The position numbers were made by a program, and so were the translations under genes. Under the pieces are notes generated by a model that saw only the letters and a list, made by a program, of their open reading frames with translations, did no database searches and was not told the DNA's origin. A stretch of DNA of 64,000 nt from Onchocerca lupi (lineage: Eukaryota > Nematoda > Chromadorea > Rhabditida > Onchocercidae), in assembly GCA_028564675.1 (NCBI GenBank), contig JAOVVO010000455.1:1-64000 (forward strand), written 5' to 3'. Positions 38,731 to 52,330 of the stretch are shown here, in pieces (within the stretch, counting starts at the first letter, position 1; every line of letters begins with the position of its first letter).

Positions 38731-39871
38731 TTATTTAACTGTCGCCTCCCTAAATGATAAAAGACGAATCTTGTACTATATAGATATATATATATATAAT
38801 GTCGATATAATGCAGTTTTAATAAAAGTGCAGCTTTTTTTTTGCAGCTGTAATTTATGTGGCACATGTACATTGTACCCTGCTTGCTTGCTTGATGCTTC
38901 ACTTCATCAAACTCCTACTAGTATTTTCAAGGCTAGAACGAAATTTGAAGTGGGAATAATACGAATGATAATTATATCTTTTTATCACTTCTTGAAATCA
39001 TAAATAGCGATGATAAATGCCATTGATAATGATGAAGATAATTCTGTTGTGCTTATTATAGTTGTCATTTTTGATAGCGATTAGATATTGATAAGAATGA
39101 TTAACATTAAAGAGCATGCTACTTTCAAAGAAAAAAAAGATTGAATTTTTGGCAGAATATATGTAACTACGCTTAAGACAGCATACCAATCGATGTATAT
39201 ACACGCATAAAATGTTTTATTTTATTGTCTGATATGTACACAAATTCATATTCTCGAAATATTTCGAAAATTACACAAGTGCGAGGCGACGATTGCTATT
39301 TAAATGGCAATGCCAAAAGCCTGTAAATTGTCGCTTTATGTAAAATGATGTTCTCTTATCCATCCATCTGCAACCTTCTTCTAGATTACCTCTGGAACCT
39401 GTCCTTCCTATTACAACTCACAACTAATTACAGTATCAGTATCGTATATTGCATAATTTGCAGGCATGAGCATTTTCAATGCAGTGAAGTTCTCAATTAG
39501 AGTTAATCCTTACAAAAATGTAGCAAATTTCAAAATTCCTCATCAATCTTTTCGCAATTGAGAGTAATGAATTCCAGTTTTTGAGAAAAAAAAAAAAGAA
39601 GAAAACAGTTGCTGAGAGCAGTATCTTAAATAAATGTCGAAATTTTTAAACTCAAATTTAATTTTGAATGGTAATAATAAACTGACAGAACGACTGTACA
39701 CGTCCAACACGAATGCGTCTTTATGCATATGTATGAAAATTAAAATTGAAGTAGTATTATGGTAGTTCATCAGAATTAGGTAAATTTCAACGAACGATGA
39801 CAGGACGAACGAAGTAGTGATATGCGCAATTTGTATGCACCGGGTGTTGTGTCAGTGCATTGTCGCTATTG

Positions 39872-39950
39872 GTGTGTTATGTATGTATGTGTGTGTGTAT
39901 GTGGATGTGTGTATGTATGTGTATGTGTATGTGTGTATGTTGTGTGTGTG
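39872..39950. repeat. (GTAT/GT)n microsatellite
   Basis: Compound GT, GTAT and GTATGT array of about 80 bases. The reading frames over it are low-complexity Val/Tyr/Cys or His/Thr strings and are not genes. Confidence 0.9.
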
Positions 39951-41560
39951 CATTTTGCGATTTCAGTGTAAACTTGAAATGAGACGAAATGTAAAATGCA
40001 GTAAAAGTTAGTAATTTGTGATAGAATTTATGAATTGCGTCGTTATTGTGTGATGCGATTTCGCGCATTGATCGCAACGGGAAGATCGAAGAAGTCGAAA
40101 TTCGAATCCTTCTGTCCTGCTCTTCTTTCTCCCTCCCCGTAACCACCACTATCGTCTCAATTGAATTTTTGACCTTAATTACTTCTGACCAAATGCCGTA
40201 CCGCAATTGAAATTTTGGAATGATAATAATACAATAAATTGGAAACGGTGCGATGAATTTCGATGATTTGATAGAGCAGATACCATTAAGCAAGGAGAAT
40301 AATATGCTGAATAAATGGAGAAATATCAAAAAGTTGACAAACTAAGAGACAGTACATAAGAGATGCATGTGGTCATTGAGATAGGCGCATTTATTATGAT
40401 GTCACGAAAGTCATAAAAACCTGATTAATATTTCTGAATAGGTCAATGAGGCGATGTTTCGGTGATAACGAGAACGCACATATAGCATCTAATGATGTGA
40501 TTATTTCACATTTTAACGGTTTTGATTGTTTTCCATAAATATTTCAAAATCAGTATGAAAGTATTCATAGTTACTGTGAAATTTCAGATATTTCATACTG
40601 CAAGATGAAAAACATACATAAAGCTTTTAAAGTAAGGATGTTTGCATAAATTATGCAATTTCATCACTAGCAATGCGGAAATAAACGGAAAATAGAAATG
40701 AGCATTTCGAAATGTGTATGAATGAACCAAATATGAAAGCATTTGACTGTCATTGTAATGTAACAAATTTCAATTAAAATACTTGTTGGCTTTAAAATTT
40801 TTTGTTTACTTTTTCACCTAATTGCTATATGAGGAAAATTCAAGCAACAACATAAAAAATATTCAGGACTTCTGATTATGACATAGTTTTTCAAAATCGA
40901 TCAATAAATTTTTTAACAGCTCTCAATATTGCTCAGATGAAAATGTACTTGGTGCAAATATTCATTATACAACGATAAATGATGAAACATGTATAAAAAT
41001 GAATTCGTTAGGAAAAAAAAAAAGAAAAATCAAGGAAAGCGAAAAATTGCAAGAGCTTTGAAGCAGTTTGCAAACATGCATGTTCTTTGTCTTTCTGTGC
41101 ATCTTCGTTTTACTTTGTCTCTTGCTCAAAGCAATGTTTACTTAAAAATAAATAGTGGAGGAAAATATCAATGTGTTATGCATCAAACAACAATAACAAT
41201 AACAATGATATCTATCATAGGAGTAGCGGCGATAATGACAATTTACTAACTAACATTACACATAAACATAGATTTTTGAAATAAAAAGCAGTGTTATCAT
41301 AATGAAGTTGCTCCAAAACCTTATGGATTAGAGATTTTCCCAGATGTTAATTAATTAGTAGCTGATGCCATCCATCCTAAGCAATATCATCGCATCATAT
41401 CACAATGATAATAATGACATAATATTATAAACACATTTTTCAGCAAACGAATTAGTTATTAATTTCTATAACAGACAGACACATACGTGCACCACGCCTG
41501 CTATAAATTATAAATACTTTGTGCGCCTAAATATGCATATGATTTTGTCCAACTGTCTGT

Positions 41561-41640
41561 CTGTCTGTTTATTTCTGTTTTGTGTATGTGTATGTGTGTA
41601 TGTGTGCATGTGTATGTGTTTGTATGTGTGTATGTGTCTG
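41561..41640. repeat. (GTCT)n and (GTAT/GT)n microsatellite
   Basis: A short GTCT tract just upstream leads into a TGTATG-type array, similar in make-up to the one at 39.9 kb. Confidence 0.85.
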
Positions 41641-42211
41641 TAAATATCGTAGGTGGCAGTAATTGTTTCGAGAACTTTAATTTTGTTTTATTGTGAGTCA
41701 ACAAAATGTATTTCTAATTCGTCAAATGCATGCATGCCTTTGTATGTGCTCATGATTAATTGGATAATTATGTTAATTATAATTCTGGAGAATAGACAGT
41801 ATTGCTAAAATGATGATGACAAATGAATGCACTTAAAATTTACTAATTACCCAAAAAAAGTAAGAGGAGAGGAGTATCGATTAATTAAGAGGCATTTAAT
41901 TGAAGATGGAAACGGTAAACTGATTTTGTTAAATTGTTAATCGCTTTATACTTCAGAACATAATATTTTGGAAATTCCGTAAAATAATTTTCCTAGCTCT
42001 AAGATTTTGTAATTTTTTTAGTAGATAGTTAATTTAAATGGAAGAATACAGATGATTTCCTCATTCGACATCAAACATTGCATAAACAATTTGAAGATAC
42101 AATGCTTAGTACTAAAAATAACAACATACAAACAAAAGTATTGATTATTTATCGATCGATAGTTGGTATTTTGAAAATTATTTAAACTTGAAAGTCAATA
42201 AAAAACTCGTT

Positions 42212-42230
42212 TAATAATAATAATAATAAT
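42212..42230. repeat. (AAT)n microsatellite
   Basis: Six AAT units. Confidence 0.85.
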
Positions 42231-43699
42231 GGCAGGAAGCTTTAGCATTGTAATATGAAGAAGCTAGGAATGCATTCGCATCAAAAAATAAAACGAATGT
42301 AGCGCAATCAAAAACGGCATGATGGCCTAAAAATTCCAGTTCTGATGAGGATAGACAGGTTGCTTGGTGCTAGAGCTACTATTTCTACTGCGGTAATTTT
42401 CGCATACTTGATTAGAAAATTTGCAAAACCAGATTTGCCGATGGCATTGGATAGAGAAAAAAGCCTGTGCGAGCAGAAGAGGCGAAAATAAACGATTACA
42501 ATCGGTAAAGGTAGTGAGTCCTATAGAAAAATTACCAAATATTCATTAAGGAAGTCTACCTACAGGTATCGGTAAACAGCGACAATGCATTTTGTTTTGA
42601 GAAATATAACCAGATCGATTGGTACTATCAATTAGAGGATGATGATTATAGATCATCACGAAAAAGGTTAACATATTTCGCCGAAAAATAGAAGAAAATT
42701 TGGAATTGATGATTCAAAATTGGTGATCGCACTTTTTGGTGGATTCTAGGAAGCCTACCCTGAAAGCAACTGAAATATTTCTCGATCGAAAAACGGTCGA
42801 AAAATATTCGAAATTCAGAAAGAATAGGAAAAATGAGGAAGCATTTGCATTATAAGGGTGGCTTTTTTGGAAAATGATGTTTTCATATTTTCTAGCATTT
42901 TATGATTCGCTCGTTGTCATATATCACACATATTTTTTTTTTCAGATATTTTAACGAAATAGATTATTATTATTATTGTAGAAACGAAGTGATGTACACA
43001 ACATGGAACGAGTTATACTCTGCTAAATCTCTCTTTACAAACACGCATTGCATAAATTCTGAAATTTGCTCAAATGCTGATGAATAAGTGAGTGAAGTGT
43101 TTGTTTTTACTGATAATATATTTTATTATCAGCTAGATTAGTGATCTATTAGCACAATAAATAATAATCATCACATATTTGTCAGATAATTGATAAAGTA
43201 CTATTAGCAAAATTTCTGCCAATTATAAAAAATTATTTAAATTTAGAATTAAAAAATTTAGCACTTAACGTATTTGTGCAAACTGACAGTCTTTGCCGTG
43301 CGTAACACATACACTGTACATTCTAACTTTGTTTGATTTTTAAAATGTGACAAATAAATGCATTGTCATTGCAATCTGCATTTACAAAATATATTCCAAA
43401 TAATCTCTTCATTGTTATTCAGGTCGATTAAATAATATTTGCGAGATAATGAATACCTGTAATGGGACAGAATACAGGTATGTACTGATCGTTTAGTGAT
43501 CTGATCCGATCAAATTAAATGATTGGAAGAGAAGGACAGGAAGGAGAAGAGCCGACAAAGCCGTTTTTTATGTTGGTACTCGAGAAGTGATGTTGCCGAA
43601 AAGGATTTCGTTTTTCGGTGAAGCAATTAAAAATAGTTGAAGGGTAAGAGAAGCCGATTGGTTGGAGCAGCAGCTATATACAGAGCTGGATGAACCGAT

Positions 43700-43770
43700 A
43701 ATGCTAGGCGGACGGATGGATACGGATAGATGGATGATGGATTGATGGATTGATGGGTAATTGCGGGCGA
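43700..43770. repeat. Imperfect GGAT/GATT-rich simple repeat
   Basis: Degenerate GGATGG and GATTGATG units; the minus-strand frames over it translate to Ile/His/Pro/Ser repeats, which is a repeat artefact. Confidence 0.7.
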
Positions 43771-44232
43771 AATGGACGGGATGAATTGAAGAAATAGACG
43801 AAAATTCCACGATCTGACGGATCTTTTCACAACTTGCTGAAATCAAGAAGAGTAGTCGAGAATCGATTTTGTTTCATTCTTCGCGGAGAACTTCTTGCTG
43901 CTGTTCGGCGGCTTCTTCGCCGAATACTCTGGGCTCTAATGTGTACATTTATAAATCATGGAGGTACACACTCATGCACCAAACAGCCGTCTTAATTTGA
44001 AGAAAGACAAGAAATATCTATGCAAAGGAAATGTTTTGCTCAAGTTTCGAAGTTCAAAAAATGCAGAAATATGCTAAAATTTTGTTGAATAAATCATCAA
44101 ATGATGCATGCCTAAACAGAATGTTTGCTGCAAGTTCGTTAAACAGATATTTTGATATAAATGCAACTGTTTTAATCAGTGAATTGCTCTTTCAATGCAA
44201 AATTTTATATGAATAGCGTAATCTTTTAGTAT

Positions 44233-44312
44233 GCCAGATGATGCATGGCATGCATGCAAATAGCAAGCTGATAACACGCCAGATGATGCATCATGCATGC
44301 AAATGGCATGCC
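44233..44312. repeat. Direct duplication carrying ATGCAAAT octamers
   Basis: Two copies of a block of about 35 bases, 44233-44268 and 44278-44312, both starting GCCAGATGATGCAT. Each contains one ATGCAAAT (44254-44261 and 44297-44304) and overlapping ATGCATGC palindromes. ATGCAAAT is the classical binding site of class II POU proteins. Confidence 0.85.
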
Positions 44313-44905
44313 ATCTCTGTTCTTCGCTTTTTATCAGTTCCAAATTCGTAGTATAGTTCCCGTGATTCATTAATGTGCCGAAATCTCATAATAAGTCATC
44401 CACCCACTCTCGCTTTTTTTTATATCTATCATTTACTACTCTTTATGTGGCAAAAATACACCTGAACAATGTTACTAAAGATAAAATTCATTACAATCCT
44501 ATTTCAACTGGGTATTATATTTGAATTTAAAAGAAAGAAAATGAAATAAACTCACAAGCTTTCTTTAAAAGATTCGAAGTACGAAAGTTCAGTTACATTC
44601 AAGAAATTCGATAAAATTCAAAGAAATCAATTATTCATTGACAAACGCATGAGGTGTTATTATTAAGATAAGCAGTGTCTTTGCATATGAATTATCTAAA
44701 TAAAAGTAAAACTAAAAAGTGGCAATTTTTTATTTTCAATTTATACAATTTTATTAGATAGAATAAAGGTATACTGTTATGATACCATTAAGAAAAACGA
44801 ATTGTTCAAATATGCTGAAAATAGCAAAATTAATGAAATTCCATCAGAAGGAGTTGTATTTTATGACAAAATTCTTCTCGCTTTTTTCTTTCTTTCTTTT
44901 TTTTT

Positions 44906-44932
44906 TCTCTCTCTCTCTCTCTCCCTCTCTCT
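44906..44932. repeat. (CT)n microsatellite
   Basis: CT dinucleotide run next to a T-rich tract. Confidence 0.9.
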
Positions 44933-47900
44933 TGAGATTCTGCACCGCAATCACTCTTCAGCCAAAGTTCAATCTTCAAATTTTACAATAAATGTATTAG
45001 CATTCACTTTATGCGAAAGAAATATTCTTCCCTGATTTTAACATTTATTGGATGTTTCAGGTTTACATTTACATTCGTCTCCGAATATACCTTTGAATTT
45101 CAAATGTTCTCGAAAGTCAAAAGTAATGGATGAAAAAAAAAAAAAACGAGTGAAAAAAGTTTTTTAATAAATAATTACCTTATTGTAAAAGATCCTAGCA
45201 ATTATTTATACTAATTGGAGTAGTATTTTACTATTGGAGGGTCATATTGGGGATCAAACATTACAAAAATGCCTAAACTAATTTCGCACAGCAGAAAACG
45301 TATTGTATCTTTGTTAAATCTGAAGCCATCACTATATTTTAATTTAATTATATTTTAATTTAGCTTCGGTGTTATCCAAAGGGGAAGAAAATGACAGATA
45401 TCTGTGCAGACAGGATGATCACTAATTTACGAATTCTTCACGATTTTTTATGAACAAAAAACTGATGAGAAATTTGTATACAAATGACTGAAAAAGAAGC
45501 AAAAATGAAATCTTTTTCTTGCAAAATATGATGAATAGACAATGCAGTCACAAATATTATTTGATTTTAAAATTAGCAATAACCCAGCAAATCTATGAAA
45601 GAACAATAAACATATAGATAGATGTGTTTACTGTCTTATAGTTATTTATTTACTCCTATTTGTATTATATATGCTGTTGCCACGAATGAGTGAGTGGGAG
45701 ATGACGACGGTGATAAAGACAGTTGGATGAAAGGAGAAGAGGATTTTCTCCTGATAAGAAAAAAAAAACAATGAATGGCATTTGATAATGAAAAATAACA
45801 AACGAAAAAAAGTGTCATCGTCATGGCTCTGAATCTCAGCTCAGGCTTAACGTTTGAGTATGAAAAATGATGGAAAAAATTATTTGCAATTGCGAAAATA
45901 CAAAAAGTCATAAAGTTGCCATATAAAAATCATTAATCAGCCTGAAATTAATCATGGCAATGCAATTTAATGCCAACTGATGCATTTGATTACCTCCAAA
46001 ACTTTCAAATCACTTAAAAACATGCTCATTAAGATAATTTTTGAACCAGTAAAATCATGTCTGCAGTTTGCCTGGAGAATGATTGATTAAGCGCTACTTG
46101 GCAGCATATTCAACATATTCTAGCTAACTTAACTCATGTCCTTGTTATTATTTAATCTTTTTTTTTTTTTTTTGCTTAATTTTATAATTGCCGTTCAATA
46201 AAATCTTCGCAAAAGAGAAAGTTATGTGTTATTTTCTTTAAACTTATCTTTAAAGATAGCAATGAAAAATTTGAAGGAATTTTAGCTATTCTATTAGATC
46301 CGATAAGATCATCAGTTATTTATTAAGTAAATGAATCATACACAATCACTTAAAATATTTCTTGATAATTTAACTTAGTAAACAAAAAGTGACGCAAAAT
46401 CTTTACATAACAATTGAGCCATCCACTTTTTTATCTTATTAATTAACACTAAATTACTCAATTTGTTAATTAATGATACGAAAGTACCACAGGATATTGG
46501 CGAGAGACGTTTTGTTTTATCATTGATTAGTTCATTTTTTCGGAGCGTTATCACATCGAGAAAACGGTTGAAGCACGAACCATTTGTTGCTTGCAAAACA
46601 GCCAAATGATCGTGAATGATTGGTATGTATGTCGTGGATGGTTATGCAAGAGAGAAAGTTTCGTCGAGAAAATCATTAAAACGAAATGTATCAATTATTT
46701 TGTTTACTTTTCAATCAGTGATTGAGTAAAAAAAAACAATTATTTTTCCATCTGAGAAGCGATTGTCACGGCTGTTGTTAAGAGTTCACAGATCATACAC
46801 ACACTCAACTCAACTGTTATAACCAAATTTTTCTTCCTACTCATCAGAAATATTTTATGAAGAGAACAGTTGCAGACATTTATGCTGGCTAAATTTGAAC
46901 ATAATGGAAGACAAAAAACGAGCTCTTCTCATAGTTGACAGCAAAGTGTGAGTTGTTTTATTCGAAGGATTGGATTGGGATGAATGAATCAGCAAGATCA
47001 AGATGAAAGATAAAGAAGTGCTCTTCACCTTTCGCACTTAATTTCCTGGATGAATGTGATCGGAACCTTAGAAGCGCTCTAGTATTTGACAAACCAGGCT
47101 CACATCAAAGAGTTTCAGCAAATGACTTCAGGTGATACTTGTGAATTTTCAAATTCTTAACGACTAGTTCTTGACGGAACTATCCTTTTCCTATCAATTC
47201 TAACTTTCTTCAAGTTCTTTTACCATTAATATGTGAAGTAAATTTTGATGAAAATTATCTAAAATTTGAAACTATAATAGGAAAAAATCACTGGCTTGCT
47301 GGCGATAGAAAAGCATTCTGAGTGAGAATAATTCCATTTGCCGATACATTTTATTCTCGATGCTACCGCACGCAATAGACAATATACAATTCTGCAAATA
47401 TCAATCCAACAATTGATCGATAGAAATATTCCAATCCTTTACGCATTGAATTTATCGGCATTAAAATTAGATCTTTTATTTCAAAAATTCTTACGAAATG
47501 ATGGAGGATTATAAATAATTCACTGTCAGGAAAAGCTAGCAGAGTATAATTCGCTCATTCTTCCAAGTATTACTCTTAAGTATAATTTTAATCAGAGTAT
47601 GATTCTCCTGGACCGCTTTCTTGCATGATCACTTCGAAATTACTATTATTGAATAGACAAACAGTATTTTGCACCTTTTATACTTGTCAGTTTGTACACA
47701 TCTCATTGTCTTATTTGAAAATTTCGGGGCATTTTCGAAATCATTTTGCGATTATCAGTGTCTGAATCGATTATGCAGAAATAAATGAAATCAGAAATCA
47801 AATTAAATGGATTGTGAATTTTTGCTGTCAGTCGAACATGAAGTTTATGACAGAAAGTTGGAACGGTGAAGAAAAGAGAGAAGAGAGAATAAGAAATACC

Positions 47901-48727
47901 GCAAGTGATACCGGGCCTTTCTCAAATAATTGGTCGCGGTAAGTTTGGTTGAGAAAGTTTCAAAAAATAATGATACGCTTAAGGATAGGACAACACTTTA
48001 CGAATTGATATATGAAAATGAATGATAACGATATCAGTAGAAATGAGCTTTTATTTACATGTTGAGTACAATTTTGATCCAATTAAAAATATTGTGCAAG
48101 TAATAAAAGAAGTGGGACGGCTATTCTTGAGCACAATTTCATATTAAAGATATAATATCCCGGTATATCTCGGGCAGAGAGCATTCTTGATCGCAAATAG
48201 ATTTTCAGTTCCCGAGTATATGAGTGATTGATTGATTCAGAGATAAATTGATGATCAACAATATCATCCACACATATCTAATGCTAAAGCAGTCGAATAT
48301 TTTTCCTCTTCCTTAACTTAATTTCTCATTTTCATGTTGCCGTTCATCTTAACTCTTTGTTAGTAAAATTCGGTCAAAAGTAAACCTACCTCTTTCTTAA
48401 GCAATTGCATGAAGAAAGTGCACGATGATGGCTCATTTCTTAATATGATACTATTAAAAATATATGCCTTTTTCCTTGTGTTAGTCAATTTAGAAAACCG
48501 AATTTTATGACGAATTTCGAAGAATTTTTCCTTCGAATTGAGTGTTGCAAAAAGCATCAGATCAAGGCTTTCTGCGCACTGTAATTTTTATGCAAAATGA
48601 GAATGACGCAAAGCGGGAAAAGAGAGCAATGTATTGGTTGAAAAAGAAAGTTTTGGAAATGCAATGCGAAGGAGAGTTTTACCGAATGTGAAGCCGATAG
48701 GAATGATTGAATATGTCGACACATGCA

Positions 48728-48754
48728 TATATACATATATATATATATATATAT
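48728..48754. repeat. (TA)n microsatellite
   Basis: Perfect TA dinucleotide run. Confidence 0.85.
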
Positions 48755-49147
48755 ACGGCCATAAATAATTTTCAAATGGGGTGCATTTGCAAAAATGGCA
48801 TTTTCTACTTCAATTCTTGCATTGCCAAATAAATATGCATATACTTTTTTTTTTTCTTCAATATATTATACTGATAAAATTACAAGATTTAATGATGATT
48901 TTTTGAATTGAATCTCTGAAGTGAGACAGACAGCATACTTTTGAACTTCATCCATTAGTTTCATTTCAAAAATTGCTCAGAAAATAATGGAACTTAGAGA
49001 AATTTGGCGGATTTAAATGAAAAATGTTCAACAAAGATGAAGCAAATAAAATATATGACCTGCCTGGAGCATGCTTTTGGTGCAGCACGCTTAATAGTGT
49101 AGCTGCAGACTCGATATTGCTACATGAAATTGCTCGATGTCGTGATG

Positions 49148-49170
49148 TTTTTTTTTTTTTTTTTTTTTTT
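49148..49170. repeat. Poly-T tract
   Basis: Run of about 23 T. Confidence 0.9.
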
Positions 49171-49657
49171 CGTATCCATTTTCTGATTTGATTGCAATTT
49201 TAAAATGTATTCATCCAGTTATGGATCGGTACTGGTGGCTTGTTATCGAATGAAATTCGTTATTCTGTTCGTCGCTGTTTCCAAGCAAATTCGTTTTTTT
49301 GTGGCGCTGATTATTATGAAATTTAAAATGTCATAGACAATGATATAATATAATCAAAAATGATAACAAATTACCTGGTATTTTCAACATAAATTTCTTA
49401 AATTAACAATGCAATCTTGTGAGAAATGTGATGTATCTGTCGTGCCTGTTCAATCGAGCAAGTCTATAATTTGAAAACTGTTCAAGAGGAAAACAATATT
49501 TATTATATTTAAAAAACTATAAACAAATCTAAATATAAATTGTTGCTATTTCATAGCTTTAAAATAACGCAAAAGAATTGAAAGTAAGAAAAAAGGAATT
49601 TAAATTAGTTGAGGGCAGAGAAAAAATGAGAATGTGTTAGCAGATGACATCAAGAGA

Positions 49658-49693
49658 GATGGATGGATGGATGGATGGATGGATGGATGGATG
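49658..49693. repeat. (GGAT)n microsatellite
   Basis: About nine perfect GGAT units. Confidence 0.95.
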
Positions 49694-51670
49694 AATTTAA
49701 GAAGAAGTTGCATTGCATTACAGAAATATAAAAATAAGTTAAACGATGAGTGCTTGGAGCAAGCAAGCAACGAATTCAAGGAAAATAGAAGTGGGAGGAA
49801 GAAAGCAACGATATGATACTTTCACGGCAACGCGAATGCACGCATATCATCGTCTTAATTTTGAGCAAAAATTCAAAAACTATTATGAAAACTTGCTGGC
49901 AACTTTACAACTACCTTTTCTATCCTTCTATTCCTTCAGAATATTATTTCATTCATTTGTTTAGCAAAATCAATTTGAAATAGAAAAGGTAACTGGATGG
50001 TACTGAGACTGCTAGATTCTCAATCTGAAAAGAATTAAGAATAAGGATCTGTTTCTCTAGTATTAAAAAACTGAAGCCATAAAATATGCTCCAAATCATT
50101 ATTATCAACAATTCATGCTTCTATCTTCAGACACTGAATTGAACTTATCCTGTATAGTAATAGGCTGGTAATATTTTGAAGATTTTTCAGCTCTTTGAAG
50201 AACAATCTTAAATGGTACCGCAAGATATAAGGTTTACTACAAATAGAGAATTAATAATAGACATGATTAGAAACCTAACCTTAATTAATTTCTAGAAAGA
50301 TATAACACCAATTAATTTGGAAGCTTAGAATGCATAATTTAGATTGGCATAAATTCAGGACATTACCATATTCAGGATTCACGTCACCACGTCAGAAAAG
50401 TATGCCGAAAGTGCGCGTGATCGTCTGTAGAAAGTCAGTCCTACCTGTGTGCTCAACACCACCACCACAACAACATTACAATAATTCGCATTTGTCTATT
50501 TCATTATATCTGTCAAACATCAAATTCTAAATCGATTGATGAAAAAAAATGAAAAAAGTGCGCGCAACAACTTGTCATCGTTGACAAGATTGAATTTCGT
50601 TAATTTGAAACTTCTCAAATAAAAAAAAAGTGTGATAAAATTATCAAAATTTTCTTGAAATTGATCGAAATATCGCTGAATTTAAGCAACTTGTATTGAA
50701 ACAAATTAGTTCAACAAAATCTTTCAAATTTAAGCAAATTGGAAGGCTGATGGCAATTTTTGACAGATAGCTTTCCAGATTTTAAACGCTTCTCAATCTC
50801 CATCCGCTCACTTAAATTGGAAAGCGATCATTCTTTAACGAATACCAACACTTCGATTAGCAAATCTGATGGAATCTGTTGATGATGGTACAGAGGAAGC
50901 AAGCAGCAATTGATACCATAACTGATATCATATAATAATACGGTAATTCAATTTTCTTTCAATCGAAGTAGCTAAAATTTCGCAAAGCGTCGCATTTTCA
51001 GAAGATGGATAGAAACAGTCAGCTTCTGAAGGCTAGCTTCTCCACTTCACTTCACTCCAATTCTGCCATCTACACGAATATTCAAATTCGTGCAGTGCTG
51101 TTTTGTCTGCCTGTATCTATCTAGTTGAACTTCATTAAAAAGTGCATTTCCGTTTGCCTTCCCAATGCTTTAAATATTTCAAGCCGGCTGTTCCCTCCTC
51201 CTCTCCTCATCTTCCAAACAAAAAAAGAAGTGAATGAATAATTTTCAGCAAAACAGAAAATTAAAGTTTTTAAAAATTCGGGAATCTTTCATACTAAAAA
51301 ACACTACACGCTCGCCGTCATTAACGATGATCACAAACACGCTGTTCGATTATTTTTTAAAAATGCAAGCATCTTACGAAGTGCAAGATGATATAGTTCA
51401 GTTTTAAAAATTCGACTAAATAATTTGATTGATCCAATTCAATTCACTTTATTCAGATTCATTTAAACGCTCCTCAATTTCAAATTTAATTCCAAAATAG
51501 TAGAAATTTGACAAAATTTTCAGAAAAAAATATATTCAATTGAAATCATTGCGCTTCATAAGTTGGAACAAATGAAATTTTATTTAAACTATATCCGTTT
51601 TGAAGCTGTTTTCGTTAAAACTTGATCCAACTTAATTTCAGCATGTGAATTGAAGAGAACAATTTATGCA

Positions 51671-51730
51671 GAAAAGAGCTACCAGAGATGACCTTTCAAA
51701 AAAAAAAGGTCAACTCTGATAGCTCTTTTC
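51671..51730. ncRNA. 60-base near-perfect hairpin
   Basis: Arms 51671-51696 and 51705-51730 pair over 26 positions with two mismatches, around an eight-base A-rich loop. It lies 0.3 kb from the 3' end of the small minus-strand ORF and 0.7 kb upstream of the methyltransferase start. It could be a processed small-RNA precursor, a remnant of a miniature inverted-repeat element, or a cruciform-forming regulatory site; the small loop makes the first less likely. Confidence 0.4.
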
Positions 51731-52042
51731 TACGTATTCCGGTACCTCACATACACAATATACATTTATTCTCGCGTTAATTAATATTTTCAAAATTTCC
51801 TCAATTAAAAGTAGATCGACTCTATAGCTTTTTCCTCTAGAACCACTATATTCTCAATCTCTGCAACCTCAATGAGCCACATACTATTTCATCGCTTTCA
51901 AGATCCCTCAATGAGCAAATGTCTCACAAACTCTATCGCTATCTCATCATTTATGCTCGCTAATATTCGCAGTTACTCTTGATTTACATCGATATATCGC
52001 TTGTTTCAAAAATTTTATAAATTTCCATTATCCTCCTCTACA

Positions 52043-52330
52043 TTATAACATCTTTTTGTTTTTATCTTTATCGCCCGACTGCTTTCTATTCTGCCTCGTT
52101 AAACTCTGCTTCTCGTTCGAAAAGTGATTTTTGAACTGTTGCTGTGTGATAGTTACCGAAGTGATTGGAAATAATAATTCCGGGAATTGGCTGATTTGAG
52201 GATTCAGTTCAGGTTTGATTTCAGGTTTGAGCTGCAGGATTATTGAATTTGAGTCGTCATCAAAAGAATCCCTATACTGCTTGATGTAAGGTACACCTTC
52301 TTCCCTCGATACGATCAATTTTTGCGCCAT
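52043..52330 (-). CDS. Small hydrophilic ORF divergent from the methyltransferase gene
   Basis: A single open frame from ATG at 52330 to TAA at 52043, 95 residues. It is rich in Gln, Lys, Glu and Ser (begins MAQKLIVSREEGVPYIKQYR; contains QLKPEIKPELNPQ; ends DKDKNKKML) and looks disordered. This is far from the Phe/Ile-rich composition of neighbouring random frames. The start lies 74 bases from the start of the divergent methyltransferase gene, so the two would share one short promoter. The frame stays open beyond the ATG toward the other gene's exon, so upstream extension is possible. No family recognised. Confidence 0.35.
   Translation of the reverse strand: MAQKLIVSREEGVPYIKQYRDSFDDDSNSIILQLKPEIKPELNPQISQFPELLFPITSVTITQQQFKNHFSNEKQSLTRQNRKQSGDKDKNKKML

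Larger units (their letters stand above)
37501..52042. other. Gene-poor region rich in simple repeats
   Basis: About 14.5 kb with no gene I can support. Open frames here are mostly translations of microsatellites or AT-rich sequence. It contains TA, GT/AT, ATC, CT and GGAT arrays, listed separately, a duplicated octamer-bearing block at 44.2 kb, GC-elevated islands near 42.3-42.7 and 50.3-50.5 kb, and a hairpin at 51.7 kb. Large intergenic space beside a developmental regulator may hold distant control elements, which is inference. Confidence 0.5.

Noticed and set aside
39817..40329. Frames on both strands over 39.8-40.3 kb, including a 150-codon minus frame
   Set aside because: They include the GT/AT microsatellite and translate it into His/Thr or Val/Tyr repeats.
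43568..43846. Overlapping minus-strand frames with Ile/His/Pro/Ser repeats
   Set aside because: Translation of a degenerate GGAT simple repeat.
46855..47037. Minus-strand frame resembling a small secreted peptide with a signal sequence and an Arg-Arg site
   Set aside because: The apparent start is GTG, no ATG precedes the hydrophobic stretch, and there is no supporting splice site; likely chance.
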